Shown: positions 18,749 through 27,790 of the stretch, piece by piece
Layout of the letters: each line of letters starts with the position of its first letter
Position numbering within the stretch: the stretch's first letter is position 1
Assembly: GCF_900115685.1 (NCBI RefSeq)
Contig: NZ_FOXJ01000001.1
Span: 1,955,796-2,019,795, forward strand
DNA from: Variovorax sp. 770b2
GTDB taxonomy: Bacteria > Pseudomonadota > Gammaproteobacteria > Burkholderiales > Burkholderiaceae_C
DNA: 64,000 nt
Reading direction: 5' to 3'
Notes under the pieces: generated by a model
Told to the model about the DNA's origin: nothing
The model's input: only the letters and a program-made list of their open reading frames with translations
The model's database searches: none
Program-made: the position numbers and the translations under genes

Positions 18749-18771
18749 AAGGATGTGTCCGAGAAGCAGCT

Positions 18772-18780
18772 ATTGTAGCA
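18772..18780 (-). promoter_or_regulatory. Extended -10 promoter for tRNA-Val
   Basis: The minus strand reads TGCTACAAT, a TGN extension plus TACAAT, about 24 bases upstream of the tRNA and 17 bases past the relA stop. No clear -35 box. It would let tRNA-Val be transcribed independently of relA. Confidence 0.45.
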
Positions 18781-18796
18781 GGAGAAAACACGCTTT

Positions 18797-21037
18797 TTAG
18801 CGGCGACGTGCAGATCGCACGCCAACAACTGCAGTGACGATGCCGAGCACCTGCGTCAGCCGCGCTGCGTCGGCGATTTCCACAGTGAAAGTCATCCACG
18901 CCGTGCCCTTCACCGACTGCGTCTGCACGCCGATCACGTTCATCTTTTCCCGGGCGAACACATCGGAGATATCGCGCAGCAGGCCCTGGCGATCTGCCGC
19001 TTCGACGGCCACGTCGACCGCATAGACGGGCGCCTCGCCACCCTTCTTCGTCGCGCCCCATTCGACATCGATCACGCGCTCGCCATCTCGCGTGGCCATC
19101 GTCCGGAAGTTGCTGCAGTCGGCGCGATGCACGCTGACACCGTGGCCTCGCGTCACGAAGCCGCCGATGGGATCGGGCGGCGCGGGCTTGCAGCACTTGG
19201 CCAGCTGCGTCATCAGCGACGACACGCCCACCACCAGCACGCCCCCCTTGCCGGACTTCTCGCTGCCGCGCGCCTTCTTGATCTGCACGCCATCGTCGGG
19301 ATTCGGCGCCGGCTCGGGCGGGCGCAGCAGCGTCTCGATGTTGCGCAAGGAAAACTCGTCCTTGCCGACCACCTCGAACAGATGGTCCGCCGACTTGAAG
19401 CCGAGCTGCGAAGCCAGGTCCTCCAGCCGCATGGCCGTCTTGCCTTCGCGCTGCAGCAGCTTCTCGACGGCTTCGCGTCCGCGTGCGACGGTCTCGTGCG
19501 TGATCTGTGCGTTGAACCATGCGCGCACCTTGGCGCGCGCACGGTGACTCGCCAGATAACCCAGCTCGGCATTGAGCCAATCGCGCGACGGCCCGCCTTC
19601 CTTCGCCGCAATGATCTCCACCGTCTGCCCATTCGACAGCGGCGTGTTCAGCGGCACCATCGCGCCATCGACACGCGCCCCGCGGCAGCGATGGCCCAGC
19701 GTGGTGTGCACCGTGTAGGCAAAGTCCACCGGCGTCGCGCCCTGCGGCAACTCGACGATGGCAGCGTCCGGGGTCAGTACATAAATACGGTCGTCGAACA
19801 GGCCCTGCCCCTGCAGGCCGCCCGAGAGATCGCGCTCCCACGCCAGCAGTTGCCGCAGCACGGCGATCTTCGCGTCGTACTCCCCGCTCGCCCAGACCCC
19901 CGCATAGCCCTTGTGCCCTGCTTCCTTGTAGGCCCAGTGCGCGGCCACGCCATGCTCGGCGTGGTCGTGCATTTCTTCGGTGCGGATCTGGATCTCGATC
20001 GGCTTGCCCGGCTTGCCATCGACCAGTTCGCGCACCACGGTGTGCAGCGACTGGTAGCCGTTCGGCTTGGGCCGCGCGATGTAGTCGTCGAACTCCTCGT
20101 CGATCGGCTGGAAATGGGTGTGCACCCAGGCCAGCGCCGCATAGCAGTCCTTGACGTCGGCCACCACCACGCGCAGCGCGAGGATGTCGAACACCTGCGC
20201 GAAGTCGAGCGACTTGCCACGCATCTTCTTGACGATGCTGTAGATGTTCTTGGGCCGTCCCTGCACGGTGGCATGCACGCCCTCGTCCTGCAGTTCCTGC
20301 TCGAGCTGCGAGCGCAATTGCTCGACGTGGCCTTCGCGCTCGATGCGCTTTTCGTCGAGCAGGCGCGCAATCAGCTTGTAGGTTTCAGGCTCGATGAAGC
20401 GGAACGAGAGATCCTCGATCTCCCACTTCACCTGCCAGATGCCCAGGCGATTGGCCAGCGGCGCGAACACCTGCAGCGATTCGCGCGCCACGCTCTCGGG
20501 CGCCGGCTGCTTGCTGGCCGCCGCATGGCGCAAGGTCTGCAGGCGCGAAGCAAGCCGCAGCATCACCACGCGCAGATCGCGCGAGAACGCCAGCAGCATC
20601 TTGCGCACGTTCTCGGTCTGTGCCCCGGCGCCTTCGATGTGATGGCCCTGCGAAGCCGAGCGGGCCTGCTCCTGCACGCGCACGAGCTTGGTGGTCTCGA
20701 CCGCAAGCGCCGCGAAGTTGTCGCCGAACACCTTGGCGATCACCTCCTGCGGGCGGTTCAGGTGCTGGCACGAATAGACGAGATAGCTCGCCGCCTGCAT
20801 GGCTTCGGAGCCGCCCATCTTCGCGACGATGGCGGCCACCGCATCGGCGTGCGCCAGCGTGTTCTCGCCGGTGTCCAGCTTTTCATCGGCGATCAGCGGC
20901 TCGGCGAACGCACGGGCGCGGGCAAGCATGTTCTCGATCACCGGCGTGCGGTCGGCCGTGGCGGCGGACAACGGATAGTCGACCACGGCGGTATCGGACA
21001 GGGGGGCCGTCTGCAGGCTCGAGGACTCGCGCTTCAC
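18797..21037 (-). CDS. relA: (p)ppGpp synthetase RelA
   Basis: The 746-residue stringent response enzyme transfers pyrophosphate from ATP to GTP or GDP on stalled ribosomes. The synthetase domain has RPKNIYSIVKKMRGK near residue 254 and EFDDYIARPKPNGYQSLHT near 303-321. The acidic EFDD motif is the RelA type, not the RFKD type of bifunctional Rel/SpoT. The N-terminal HD hydrolase region lacks the HDxxED residues (SYLVYSCQHLN instead), so it should be synthetase only. TGS (VLTPDAAIVELPQGATPVDFAY) and C-terminal ACT domains follow. The start is a GTG at 21037, 14 bases after the upstream hydrolase gene, which suggests cotranscription. Confidence 0.94.
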   Translation of the reverse strand: MKRESSSLQTAPLSDTAVVDYPLSAATADRTPVIENMLARARAFAEPLIADEKLDTGENTLAHADAVAAIVAKMGGSEAMQAASYLVYSCQHLNRPQEVIAKVFGDNFAALAVETTKLVRVQEQARSASQGHHIEGAGAQTENVRKMLLAFSRDLRVVMLRLASRLQTLRHAAASKQPAPESVARESLQVFAPLANRLGIWQVKWEIEDLSFRFIEPETYKLIARLLDEKRIEREGHVEQLRSQLEQELQDEGVHATVQGRPKNIYSIVKKMRGKSLDFAQVFDILALRVVVADVKDCYAALAWVHTHFQPIDEEFDDYIARPKPNGYQSLHTVVRELVDGKPGKPIEIQIRTEEMHDHAEHGVAAHWAYKEAGHKGYAGVWASGEYDAKIAVLRQLLAWERDLSGGLQGQGLFDDRIYVLTPDAAIVELPQGATPVDFAYTVHTTLGHRCRGARVDGAMVPLNTPLSNGQTVEIIAAKEGGPSRDWLNAELGYLASHRARAKVRAWFNAQITHETVARGREAVEKLLQREGKTAMRLEDLASQLGFKSADHLFEVVGKDEFSLRNIETLLRPPEPAPNPDDGVQIKKARGSEKSGKGGVLVVGVSSLMTQLAKCCKPAPPDPIGGFVTRGHGVSVHRADCSNFRTMATRDGERVIDVEWGATKKGGEAPVYAVDVAVEAADRQGLLRDISDVFAREKMNVIGVQTQSVKGTAWMTFTVEIADAARLTQVLGIVTAVVGVRSARRR

Positions 21038-21051
21038 GCTTGTTCACCCCA

Positions 21052-22005
21052 TCAATCGAACAGGAAGGAAGTGACGACGGCAACCTGCGCGGGATCGATG
21101 AAGGTCGGCGCATGGCCCACGCCTTCGAACTCGACCAGCGCCGCCTTCGGGCCGCGCTGCGTCATGGCCAGGGCCGTCTCGCGCGAGAGCAGGTCCGACA
21201 CGGCCCCGCGCGTCACCAGCGTGCGCGCCTGGATGGCGTCGTACAGGCTCCACATGATCGCGCCGCCCTGCGCCGCCGCTTCGGGCGTGATGGCGCGCAA
21301 CGCCACGGCGATGGCCGGATCGTAGTGAAGCAACCAGGGCCCCTCGCCAGCGACATTGCCGGTGTCGGTCTTTGCAGCACCGTCGGCGGTGCGCTGCGAG
21401 GCAGGCACCACCATGTGCTGCGACAGCGCGAGCCATTGCTCGGGCGTGTGCGGACCGAAGCTGGTCGAGATCGCCCACATCGCATCGGCCGCTTCCTTCA
21501 CGCTGCCGTAGCGACCGCCCTGCCCCACGTACGCCGCGATGCGTTGCAGGGCGATGGGTTCGATCGTCGGACCGACATCGTTCGCGATGAAGCGGCGCAC
21601 CGGCCGCGCGAGCGGCAGTTCCTTGTGGCCCGCCAGCACGAAGCCGATCAGCCCGCCCATGCTGGTGCCGAAATAGTCGAGCGTGTCGATGGCCTGTTCG
21701 CGCTGCACCTGGGCGATCAGCGCCACCATGTCGGCCGCGTAGACAGGCACCTGATAGAAGGCCGGATCGCGCAGCCAGTCGCTGCGCCCGCGCCCCACCA
21801 CATCGGGGCAGATCACGCGCACATCGCCGCCCGCGCGGGCCACGAGGGCCTCTGCCAGCACGTCGAAGTCGCGGCCTTGCCGGGTGAGTCCGTGCACGCA
21901 GACCACGACATGCGCGCTGCGTTCGTCGCCCCATTGCCAATAGGCCATGCGATGGCCGCCCTGTGGGTCGTCGCATGCCACGTAATGAAGCGTCGGTTCG
22001 GTCAT
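21052..22005 (-). CDS. Alpha/beta-fold hydrolase
   Basis: The 317-residue hydrolase has the HGLTRQGRDFD oxyanion region near residue 43. The nucleophile elbow GTSMGG (Ser) is near residues 112-117, the acidic residue probably in the C-terminal third, and a histidine in EGVGHAPTF near residue 300. The triad looks intact, unlike that of the HSL-type protein at 48.2 kb. Substrate is unknown. I chose the ATG at 22005 (MTEPTLHYVA); an ATG at 22047 is also in frame. It is divergent from bdhA and immediately upstream of relA. Confidence 0.85.
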   Translation of the reverse strand: MTEPTLHYVACDDPQGGHRMAYWQWGDERSAHVVVCVHGLTRQGRDFDVLAEALVARAGGDVRVICPDVVGRGRSDWLRDPAFYQVPVYAADMVALIAQVQREQAIDTLDYFGTSMGGLIGFVLAGHKELPLARPVRRFIANDVGPTIEPIALQRIAAYVGQGGRYGSVKEAADAMWAISTSFGPHTPEQWLALSQHMVVPASQRTADGAAKTDTGNVAGEGPWLLHYDPAIAVALRAITPEAAAQGGAIMWSLYDAIQARTLVTRGAVSDLLSRETALAMTQRGPKAALVEFEGVGHAPTFIDPAQVAVVTSFLFD

Positions 22006-22073
22006 GAAAACGGGGAAATCGTGGTGCGGATAATGGGTTCGTTGCATCCTAATTCATCCGGAGATTGATCTTC

Positions 22074-22844
22074 ATGCTCAAAGGCAAAACCGCGCTTGTC
22101 ACGGGGTCCACCAGCGGCATTGGCTTGGCCATTGCCCAGTCGCTCGCCCAGCAAGGCGCACACATCGTGCTCAACGGTTTCGGCGATGCCGAAACCCCGA
22201 AGTCCCAGATCGAAGCGCTCGGCGTTCGCGCCGAATACCACGGCGCCGACATGAGCAAGCCCGGCCAGATCGAGGACATGATGAAGTTCGCTGCGTCCAA
22301 GTTCGGCCGTGTCGACATCCTCGTGAACAACGCCGGCATCCAGCACGTCGCCAAGGTCGAGGACTTTCCGGTCGAACGTTGGGACGCGATCATCGCAATC
22401 AACCTCACCAGCGCATTCCATACGACACGCCTGGCGATTCCCGCGATGCGCGAGGCCAACTGGGGCCGCGTCATCAACGTCGCATCGGCCCACGGCCTGG
22501 TCGCCTCGGTGCAGAAGTCGGCCTATGTGGCGGCAAAGCACGGCATCGTCGGCTTCACCAAGTCGGTCGCGCTCGAAACCGCGACCACCGGCATCACCAG
22601 CAACGCGATCTGCCCCGGCTGGGTGCTGACGCAGCTCGTGCAAAAGCAGATCGACGACCGCGCAGCCCGCGAAGGCATCTCGGCCACGCAGGCGCAGAAC
22701 GATCTGCTGGGGGAGAAACAGCCTTCGCTGCAGTTCACGACGGTCGAGCAACTCGGCGGCCTCGCGGTCTTCCTGTGCTCGCCGGCCGCCGACCAGGTGC
22801 GCGGCGTGGCGTGGCAGATGGACGGCGGCTGGACGGCGCAGTAG
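22074..22844 (+). CDS. bdhA: 3-hydroxybutyrate dehydrogenase
   Basis: A 256-residue SDR that oxidises D-3-hydroxybutyrate to acetoacetate in PHB breakdown. The cofactor motif TGSTSGIG is near residues 10-17, followed by NNAGIQHVAKVEDF, INVASAHGLVASVQKSAYVAAKHG with the catalytic Ser, Tyr and Lys, and CPGWVLTQLVQKQI. The Q-rich substrate-loop sequences are typical of HBDH rather than general SDRs. A CGGAGA ribosome binding site supports the ATG at 22074 over the TTG at 22065. It fits with phaR nearby. Confidence 0.92.
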   Translation: MLKGKTALVTGSTSGIGLAIAQSLAQQGAHIVLNGFGDAETPKSQIEALGVRAEYHGADMSKPGQIEDMMKFAASKFGRVDILVNNAGIQHVAKVEDFPVERWDAIIAINLTSAFHTTRLAIPAMREANWGRVINVASAHGLVASVQKSAYVAAKHGIVGFTKSVALETATTGITSNAICPGWVLTQLVQKQIDDRAAREGISATQAQNDLLGEKQPSLQFTTVEQLGGLAVFLCSPAADQVRGVAWQMDGGWTAQ

Positions 22845-22863
22845 TCGGGCCTCCCGGCTTTTC

Positions 22864-22937
22864 ATGCCGCTTCGCGGCATGTAATTCGCCACCGCCCGAG
22901 GAGGAGGCGCGGGCCGCCTTGGGGCGGCCCGGCGGCG
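22864..22937. repeat. Intergenic hairpins with GGGGCGGCCCGGCG repeat
   Basis: Between two convergent genes lie a 7-bp hairpin (ATGCCGC-TTC-GCGGCAT, 22864-22880) and a perfect 8-bp hairpin (GGGCCGCC-TTGG-GGCGGCCC, 22911-22930). The second carries the core of a repeat also found near 33.45, 39.04, 54.75 and 61.63 kb. There is no T-tract on either strand. It may act as a transcript end or RNA-stabilising element for both genes. Confidence 0.6.
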
Positions 22938-22958
22938 TCCGCCAATCCGCCTTACGCC

Positions 22959-23660
22959 TTACTTGAGCTGCACCGACCCCGACACGTTCACGATCACGCT
23001 GGTCTTGCCGGCTTCGACCGGCACGGCCGAATCGGCCGAGAACGACTTGGCCTGCATCGCCATCACCCGCGGGCGCGGGCCGCCGTCGTTCGCGTTCACC
23101 GACACCTCGCGCAGCGTGTAGCCGCCGAAGCCGAAACCCTTGGCCAGCTCGTTGGCCTTCTGCTTGAAGTTCTCGATGGCGATGTTCTGCGCTTCGGCCT
23201 CGGTCTTGGCGCGCTGCTCGCGGCTCAGGCCGAAACCGACGTTGCCCACGCTGAGCGTGGTGATGCGGCCGGCCGTCTGCGTGATGCGCGGAAAGTCGCG
23301 CCCTTCGAGCACCAGCTCGGTCGAGCCCTGCCAGCCGTTGATCTTGCCGTCCTTCGTATAGCGTGGCGAGAGGCTGAAGTTGCCGGTGCGCACGTCGAGC
23401 TGGCCGGTCTGCGCGTTTTTCCTGGCCTCGGTCAGGGCGGCGTCGAGCGCGGCCTTCAGCTGGGTCTGCACGGTGGCCGCATCGGTCGCGTCGCGGGTGG
23501 TCACGAGCGTCATGCTCAGGAGATCCTGCTGGACCTCGACCGTTCCGGAGGCGGTGAGTTGCAGCACGTTCTGCGGCGCCGGGGTCACCACGTTCTGGGC
23601 CAGCGCGGAACCGGCGGCGGCCAGGGCGGCGCAAACGGCGAGCAATTTGATTTTTTTCAA
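22959..23660 (-). CDS. SIMPL-domain (DUF541) exported protein
   Basis: A 233-residue protein with a clear signal peptide (MKKIKLLAVCAALAAAGSALA, cleaved near residue 21) and a SIMPL domain over residues about 35-230. SIMPL proteins are periplasmic or outer-membrane oligomers with poorly defined stress-related roles. The start is a TTG at 23660, with a GGGAG ribosome binding site 9 bases upstream and no ATG that would keep the signal peptide. It follows another small exported-protein gene after 49 bases. Confidence 0.85.
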   Translation of the reverse strand: MKKIKLLAVCAALAAAGSALAQNVVTPAPQNVLQLTASGTVEVQQDLLSMTLVTTRDATDAATVQTQLKAALDAALTEARKNAQTGQLDVRTGNFSLSPRYTKDGKINGWQGSTELVLEGRDFPRITQTAGRITTLSVGNVGFGLSREQRAKTEAEAQNIAIENFKQKANELAKGFGFGGYTLREVSVNANDGGPRPRVMAMQAKSFSADSAVPVEAGKTSVIVNVSGSVQLK

Positions 23661-23709
23661 GACAAGGGACTCCCTAGGTTGATGGCGAGGAACACCCGCG
23701 CCAGGGCCC

Positions 23710-24066
23710 TCAGGGGCGCTGGCTGCGCGGCGCGGTCAGCGAACGGGCGGCGGGCATCGGTGCCGGCGCGATTCGCTCGGCTGGCTGCGATTCTGCCGAA
23801 TTCGCCAGGGCCCCCACGCTGGGCGGCGTCCACTGCCCCCGCACCTGCTGCCGCAACTCGAACAGCTCGGCGGCTGTCAGGCGCCTGCCGGCTGCGGCTT
23901 CCTCGCGGCGGATTTCCTCTCGCTGCGCCGCCCGGTGGGCGGCCACTGCATCCCGCACTTCACTGCGGCGCACCTCGCCGACCCTGAAAAAATCCCCCGA
24001 AACGGCCCATGTCGAACCACAGGCGCAGGCTAGAAGCAATGGAAGTGCGGAAAAAGGAAGTCTCAT
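23710..24066 (-). CDS. Small exported protein, unknown function
   Basis: A 118-residue protein. The signal peptide MRLPFSALPLLLACACGSTWA ends near residue 21. The middle is a charged helix, with repeated RREE/AAQREEIRREEAAAGRRL sequence near residues 45-62, and the C-terminus is disordered and Ala/Pro-rich. I do not recognise the family; similar short helical exported proteins occur upstream of other Burkholderiales genes. It is probably cotranscribed with the downstream SIMPL gene. Confidence 0.65.
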   Translation of the reverse strand: MRLPFSALPLLLACACGSTWAVSGDFFRVGEVRRSEVRDAVAAHRAAQREEIRREEAAAGRRLTAAELFELRQQVRGQWTPPSVGALANSAESQPAERIAPAPMPAARSLTAPRSQRP

Positions 24067-24145
24067 TGAGCATTTGTCATAAGGCAGGGGAACTTTGCCA
24101 CCGTCAAGCTAACGTCGGATGACCAGAGGGCGAGCGTCCGCAAGT

Positions 24146-24223
24146 TTTGTAACTTAGTGTCAAACCATAAGTAAATCTGGCTCGATGGGGTGCTAACGCC
24201 TTCAGAATCAGCGCTGTTACAAA
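24146..24223. promoter_or_regulatory. Candidate control sites upstream of ompR
   Basis: The upstream region of ompR is AT-richer than its surroundings. It holds an 8-bp inverted pair, TTTGTAAC at 24146-24153 and GTTACAAA at 24216-24223. TGTAAC/GTTACA is reminiscent of OmpR-type half-sites, so autoregulation is possible. The link is inferred from resemblance only. Confidence 0.3.
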
Positions 24224-24238
24224 TTCAACGTTGTAGAA

Positions 24239-24970
24239 ATGACTCAAGTTCCCGCTCGCACTGACAAGATCGTGATCGTCGATGACGACGCCCGCATCCG
24301 TGACCTGCTTCGCCGCTACCTGACCCAGGAAGGTTTCGAAGTGATCGTGGCCGAGGACGGCAAGGCGCTCAACCGCATCCTGTTGCGCGACACGGTCGAC
24401 CTGATCGTGCTCGACCTCATGATGCCCGGCGAAGACGGCCTCTCGGTCTGCCGACGCCTTCGTGCCGCCAACGACCGCACGCCGATCATCATGCTCACCG
24501 CCAAGGGCGAAGACGTGGACCGCATCGTCGGCCTGGAAGTCGGCGCCGACGACTACCTGGGCAAGCCCTTCAACCCCCGCGAACTGCTGGCCCGCGTGCA
24601 CGCCGTGCTGCGCCGCCGTCCGCCGCTGGAGGCGCCGGGCGCCCCCTCCACCGAGAACGAGACCGTCACCTTCGGCCCGTTCGCCTTCGACCTGGGCTCG
24701 CGCACGCTCAAGAAGGACGGCGAGGAGCTCTCGCTGACCACCGGCGAATTCGCGATGCTCAAGGCGCTGGTGCGCCATCCCCGGCAGCCGCTGTCGCGCG
24801 AAAAGCTCGCCCAACTGGCCCGCGGCCGCGAGTTCGAGCCCTTCGACCGCAGCCTGGACGTGCAGATCTCGCGCCTGCGCAAGCTCGTCGAATCCGACGC
24901 CGCGGCGCCCCGCTACATCCAGACCGTCTGGGGCGTGGGCTACGTGTTCGTGCCGGACGGCACGGCCTGA
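24239..24970 (+). CDS. ompR: Response regulator OmpR
   Basis: The 243-residue OmpR/PhoB-family regulator has a receiver domain at residues 10-120. The acidic pocket is IVDDD (13-17), the phosphoacceptor Asp59 is in VLDLMMPGEDG, and the conserved Lys is in YLGKPFNP. The winged-helix domain at 145-240 ends RYIQTVWGVGYVFVP. The sequence ARGREFEPFDRSLDVQISRLRKLVE is distinctly OmpR-like. It is followed after 14 bases by its sensor kinase gene, giving an ompR-envZ operon for osmotic or envelope responses. Confidence 0.93.
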   Translation: MTQVPARTDKIVIVDDDARIRDLLRRYLTQEGFEVIVAEDGKALNRILLRDTVDLIVLDLMMPGEDGLSVCRRLRAANDRTPIIMLTAKGEDVDRIVGLEVGADDYLGKPFNPRELLARVHAVLRRRPPLEAPGAPSTENETVTFGPFAFDLGSRTLKKDGEELSLTTGEFAMLKALVRHPRQPLSREKLAQLARGREFEPFDRSLDVQISRLRKLVESDAAAPRYIQTVWGVGYVFVPDGTA

Positions 24971-24984
24971 CGCGCCGCTGAGAG

Positions 24985-26457
24985 GTGGCCATCGGCCAAG
25001 CCGCCAGACCCGGCTCCCAGCAGGAAGACGGCGCGCAGGTCACGATGCCGAGCCCCCTGGAGGGCTCCCAGCGTGACCGCCGCCCCGGCCTCAAGCTGGG
25101 CTTCAGCCTTTTCTGGCGCACCTTCTTCCTGCTCGCATTGCTGCTGATCGGCTGTACGGTCGCCTGGCTGCAGACCTTCCGCTCGCTCGAATACGAGCCG
25201 CGCGCCATTCAAACGGCCCACCAGATCGCCTCGCTCGTGAACCTCACGCGCGCGGCGCTGGTGTATTCGGACGCCATCACGCGGGTGTCGCTGATCAAGA
25301 CGCTGGCCGACCAGGAAGGCGTGCGCATCCTCCCGCGCGAGCCCAACGACCGCTTCCAGCCCTACACCAGCGGCGCGCTCGACCTGCGCGTGACCGAGGA
25401 GCTGATCGACCAGCTCGGCGAAGGCACCACCGTGGCCAGCCGCGTGAACGACGAGGCGGGCCTGTGGATCGGCTTCACCATCGAGAGCGACACCTACTGG
25501 CTGCTGCTGGACCCCACGCGCTTCAGCCGCGTGGGCGGGCGCACCTGGCTGGTCTGGCTCAGCACCGCGATGGCGCTCTCGCTGGCCGGCGCGGCGCTGA
25601 TCACCCGGCTCATCAACCTGCCGCTCAAGCAGCTGTCGCGCGCGACCATGCAGGTGCGCGAGGGCGAGTACGAGGCGCACCGGCTCGACGAGCGCGCCCG
25701 CACCAACGAGATTCGCGCGGTCAACATCGGCTTCAACCGCATGGCGGACCAGCTGGCCAAGATCGAGCAGGACCGCGCCATCATGCTGGCCGGCATCTCG
25801 CACGACCTGCGCACGCCGCTCGCGCGCCTGCGCCTGGAAACCGAGATGAGCGTGGCCGACGAAGATGCCCGCGACCACATGGCCGCCGACATCGCCCAGC
25901 TCGACGCGATCATCGACAAGTTCCTGGACTACGCCCGCCCCGACCATGTCGATCCGCGGCCCGTGCTGCTGCGCGACGTGGTCGATGCCTGCACCTACGC
26001 CGTGCAGGACTACGAGGAGATGAACATCAAGGTCGAGGTGCCCGCCGACCTGCGGGTGCTGGGCGACGAGGTCGAGCTCACCCGCGTGATCTCCAACCTG
26101 GTCGAGAACGCCCGTCGCTACGGCAAGACGCCGGCCACGGGCGTGGCGGACGTCACGATCCAGGCGCAGGCGAACAACGATGCGGTGCTGATCAAGGTGC
26201 GCGACCATGGCGCGGGCGTCGAGCCCGCCCTGCTCTCGCAGCTGACCAAGCCCTTCTTCCGCGGCGACGCGGCGCGCACCTCGGCGGCGGGCGCGGGCCT
26301 GGGCCTGTCGATCGTGGCGAAGAACATCGAGCGCATGGGCGGCACCTTCGCGCTCACCAGTACGCCAGGGCGTGGGCTCGCGGCCCACATCCGCATGCCG
26401 CGCGCCATGCCGACGCCCAAGCCGGGCGAAGTACCGAACGGCAAGAAGCCCGTCTGA
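24985..26457 (+). CDS. envZ: Osmosensor histidine kinase EnvZ
   Basis: The 490-residue inner membrane kinase has TM1 near residues 41-62, a periplasmic sensor of about 120 residues and TM2 near 187-208. A HAMP domain is followed by the DHp helix with ISHDLRTPLARLR (His273). The catalytic domain has the N-box NLVENARRYG, the G1 box DHGAGV and GAGLGLSIVAKN. The frame opens at a GTG at 24985; an ATG at 25045 (20 codons later) is equally plausible, because the extra N-terminus is low complexity. It is partnered with ompR directly upstream. Confidence 0.92.
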   Translation: MAIGQAARPGSQQEDGAQVTMPSPLEGSQRDRRPGLKLGFSLFWRTFFLLALLLIGCTVAWLQTFRSLEYEPRAIQTAHQIASLVNLTRAALVYSDAITRVSLIKTLADQEGVRILPREPNDRFQPYTSGALDLRVTEELIDQLGEGTTVASRVNDEAGLWIGFTIESDTYWLLLDPTRFSRVGGRTWLVWLSTAMALSLAGAALITRLINLPLKQLSRATMQVREGEYEAHRLDERARTNEIRAVNIGFNRMADQLAKIEQDRAIMLAGISHDLRTPLARLRLETEMSVADEDARDHMAADIAQLDAIIDKFLDYARPDHVDPRPVLLRDVVDACTYAVQDYEEMNIKVEVPADLRVLGDEVELTRVISNLVENARRYGKTPATGVADVTIQAQANNDAVLIKVRDHGAGVEPALLSQLTKPFFRGDAARTSAAGAGLGLSIVAKNIERMGGTFALTSTPGRGLAAHIRMPRAMPTPKPGEVPNGKKPV

Positions 26458-26466
26458 CCCAGCCGC

Positions 26467-26961
26467 TCAGCGGTGCAGCAGGACCGCCGCGCGCGCTTCC
26501 ATCGCGCGGCCCTCGCCCACCGGGCCGAGCTTCTCGGCCGTCTTGGCCTTCACGTTGACCTGGTCGAGCGCGATGCCCAGCGTGTCCGCGATGCGCTGGC
26601 ACATGAGCGGAATGTGCGGCGCCAGCTTCGGTGCCTGCGCGATCACGGTGCTGTCGACGTTGCCGATTTCCCAGCCGGCGGCCCGCACGCGGCGCGCCGC
26701 CTCGGCCAGCAGCACGGCCGAATCGGCACCGCGGAACTGCACATCGGTGTCGGGAAAGTGCCGGCCGATGTCGCCCAGCCCCGCGCCGCCCAGCAGCGCA
26801 TCGGTGATCGCGTGCAGCAGCACGTCGGCGTCCGAATGGCCCAGGAGGCCGGTGGCGTGGGGTACCTCGATGCCGCCCAGGATGAGCTTGCGCCCCGCCA
26901 CGAGCTGGTGGACGTCCCAGCCCTCGCCGACGCGGATGTTGAAGGGCTTTGCGGTCGTCAT
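26467..26961 (-). CDS. ispF: 2-C-methyl-D-erythritol 2,4-cyclodiphosphate synthase
   Basis: The 164-residue trimeric zinc enzyme of the MEP pathway. The metal site DVHQL is near residues 15-19, followed by [29 protein letters not shown] and the C-terminal [19 protein letters not shown] substrate loop. The ATG at 26961 overlaps the stop of ispD by 4 bases (ATGA), so the two are coupled. It is convergent with envZ, 9 bases apart. Confidence 0.97.
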   Translation of the reverse strand: MTTAKPFNIRVGEGWDVHQLVAGRKLILGGIEVPHATGLLGHSDADVLLHAITDALLGGAGLGDIGRHFPDTDVQFRGADSAVLLAEAARRVRAAGWEIGNVDSTVIAQAPKLAPHIPLMCQRIADTLGIALDQVNVKAKTAEKLGPVGEGRAMEARAAVLLHR

Positions 26962-27671
26962 GCGATGGCTTTCTTGCGGCTGAGCAGGACCGCCTCGGCC
27001 AGTGCGAAATCCTCGGGGAAAGTGATCTTGAAATTCTGGGCGCTGCCCGGCACCAGGAGCGGTGCAAGGCCGATCGCCTCGATGGCGCTGGCCTCGTCGG
27101 TCACCACGTCGCCCACGCGCTCCAGCGCATCGAGCAGCATGCCGATGCGGAACATCTGCGGCGTCTGGGCCAGCCACTTGTCGGCGCGCGACAGGGTCTG
27201 GGAGACGCGGCTGTCGGTCGAGGACACCTTCAGCGTGTCGGCCAGCCGGTGTGCCAGCAGGCCGCCGACGGCGTCGTGCTCGCAGGCGGCGATCAGCGCC
27301 TCGATCTGGCTGGAGGTGACGAGGCAACGCGCCGCGTCGTGCACCAGCACCCAGTCGTGCGCCCCGGCGCCCTTCTGCCGCAATGCCGCGAGGCCGTTGC
27401 GCACCGTGGCCGCCCGGGTCAGGCCGCCGACCTGCAGCAGGTATTCGTCGTTGCCCGGAAAACGCGGCAGCGCAGCCTGCACTTCGCGGTCGTCCGGCGA
27501 CACCACCACCGCCAGCCCGGCAAAACGACCGGCCAGCGCGCGAAAAGCCTCCACCGTGTGCGCCACCATCGACGCCCCCGCGAGCCGCTGGTACTGCTTG
27601 GGCTGCACGCCGCCCGCTCGGTGGCCGGAGCCGGCACAGGGAATCAGCACGAAGAATCGGGAAGAAGACAT
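26958..27671 (-). CDS. ispD: 2-C-methyl-D-erythritol 4-phosphate cytidylyltransferase
   Basis: The 237-residue CTP-dependent enzyme makes CDP-ME. The nucleotide loop [19 protein letters not shown] is near residues 8-25. Also present are [24 protein letters not shown] and the substrate-binding TDEASAIEA. The ATG at 27671 gives the expected N-terminus ([14 protein letters not shown]). It is divergent from mfd and heads the ispD-ispF pair. Confidence 0.96.
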   Translation of the reverse strand: MSSSRFFVLIPCAGSGHRAGGVQPKQYQRLAGASMVAHTVEAFRALAGRFAGLAVVVSPDDREVQAALPRFPGNDEYLLQVGGLTRAATVRNGLAALRQKGAGAHDWVLVHDAARCLVTSSQIEALIAACEHDAVGGLLAHRLADTLKVSSTDSRVSQTLSRADKWLAQTPQMFRIGMLLDALERVGDVVTDEASAIEAIGLAPLLVPGSAQNFKITFPEDFALAEAVLLSRKKAIA

Positions 27672-27790
27672 CGGTGGGTGCGGCACGGGCCAATGGCCGA
27701 CAAGCGGATAAGGGGCCGCCATTCTAGAATTGACCTTCGCACACCCCTCGCCAGCCGGCGCGGGGTGTTGTGCATTTTTCCAAGCGTTCC

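Noticed and set aside
18797..21037. Bifunctional Rel/SpoT annotation
   Set aside because: The HD hydrolase residues are missing and the synthetase has the EFDD motif of monofunctional RelA.
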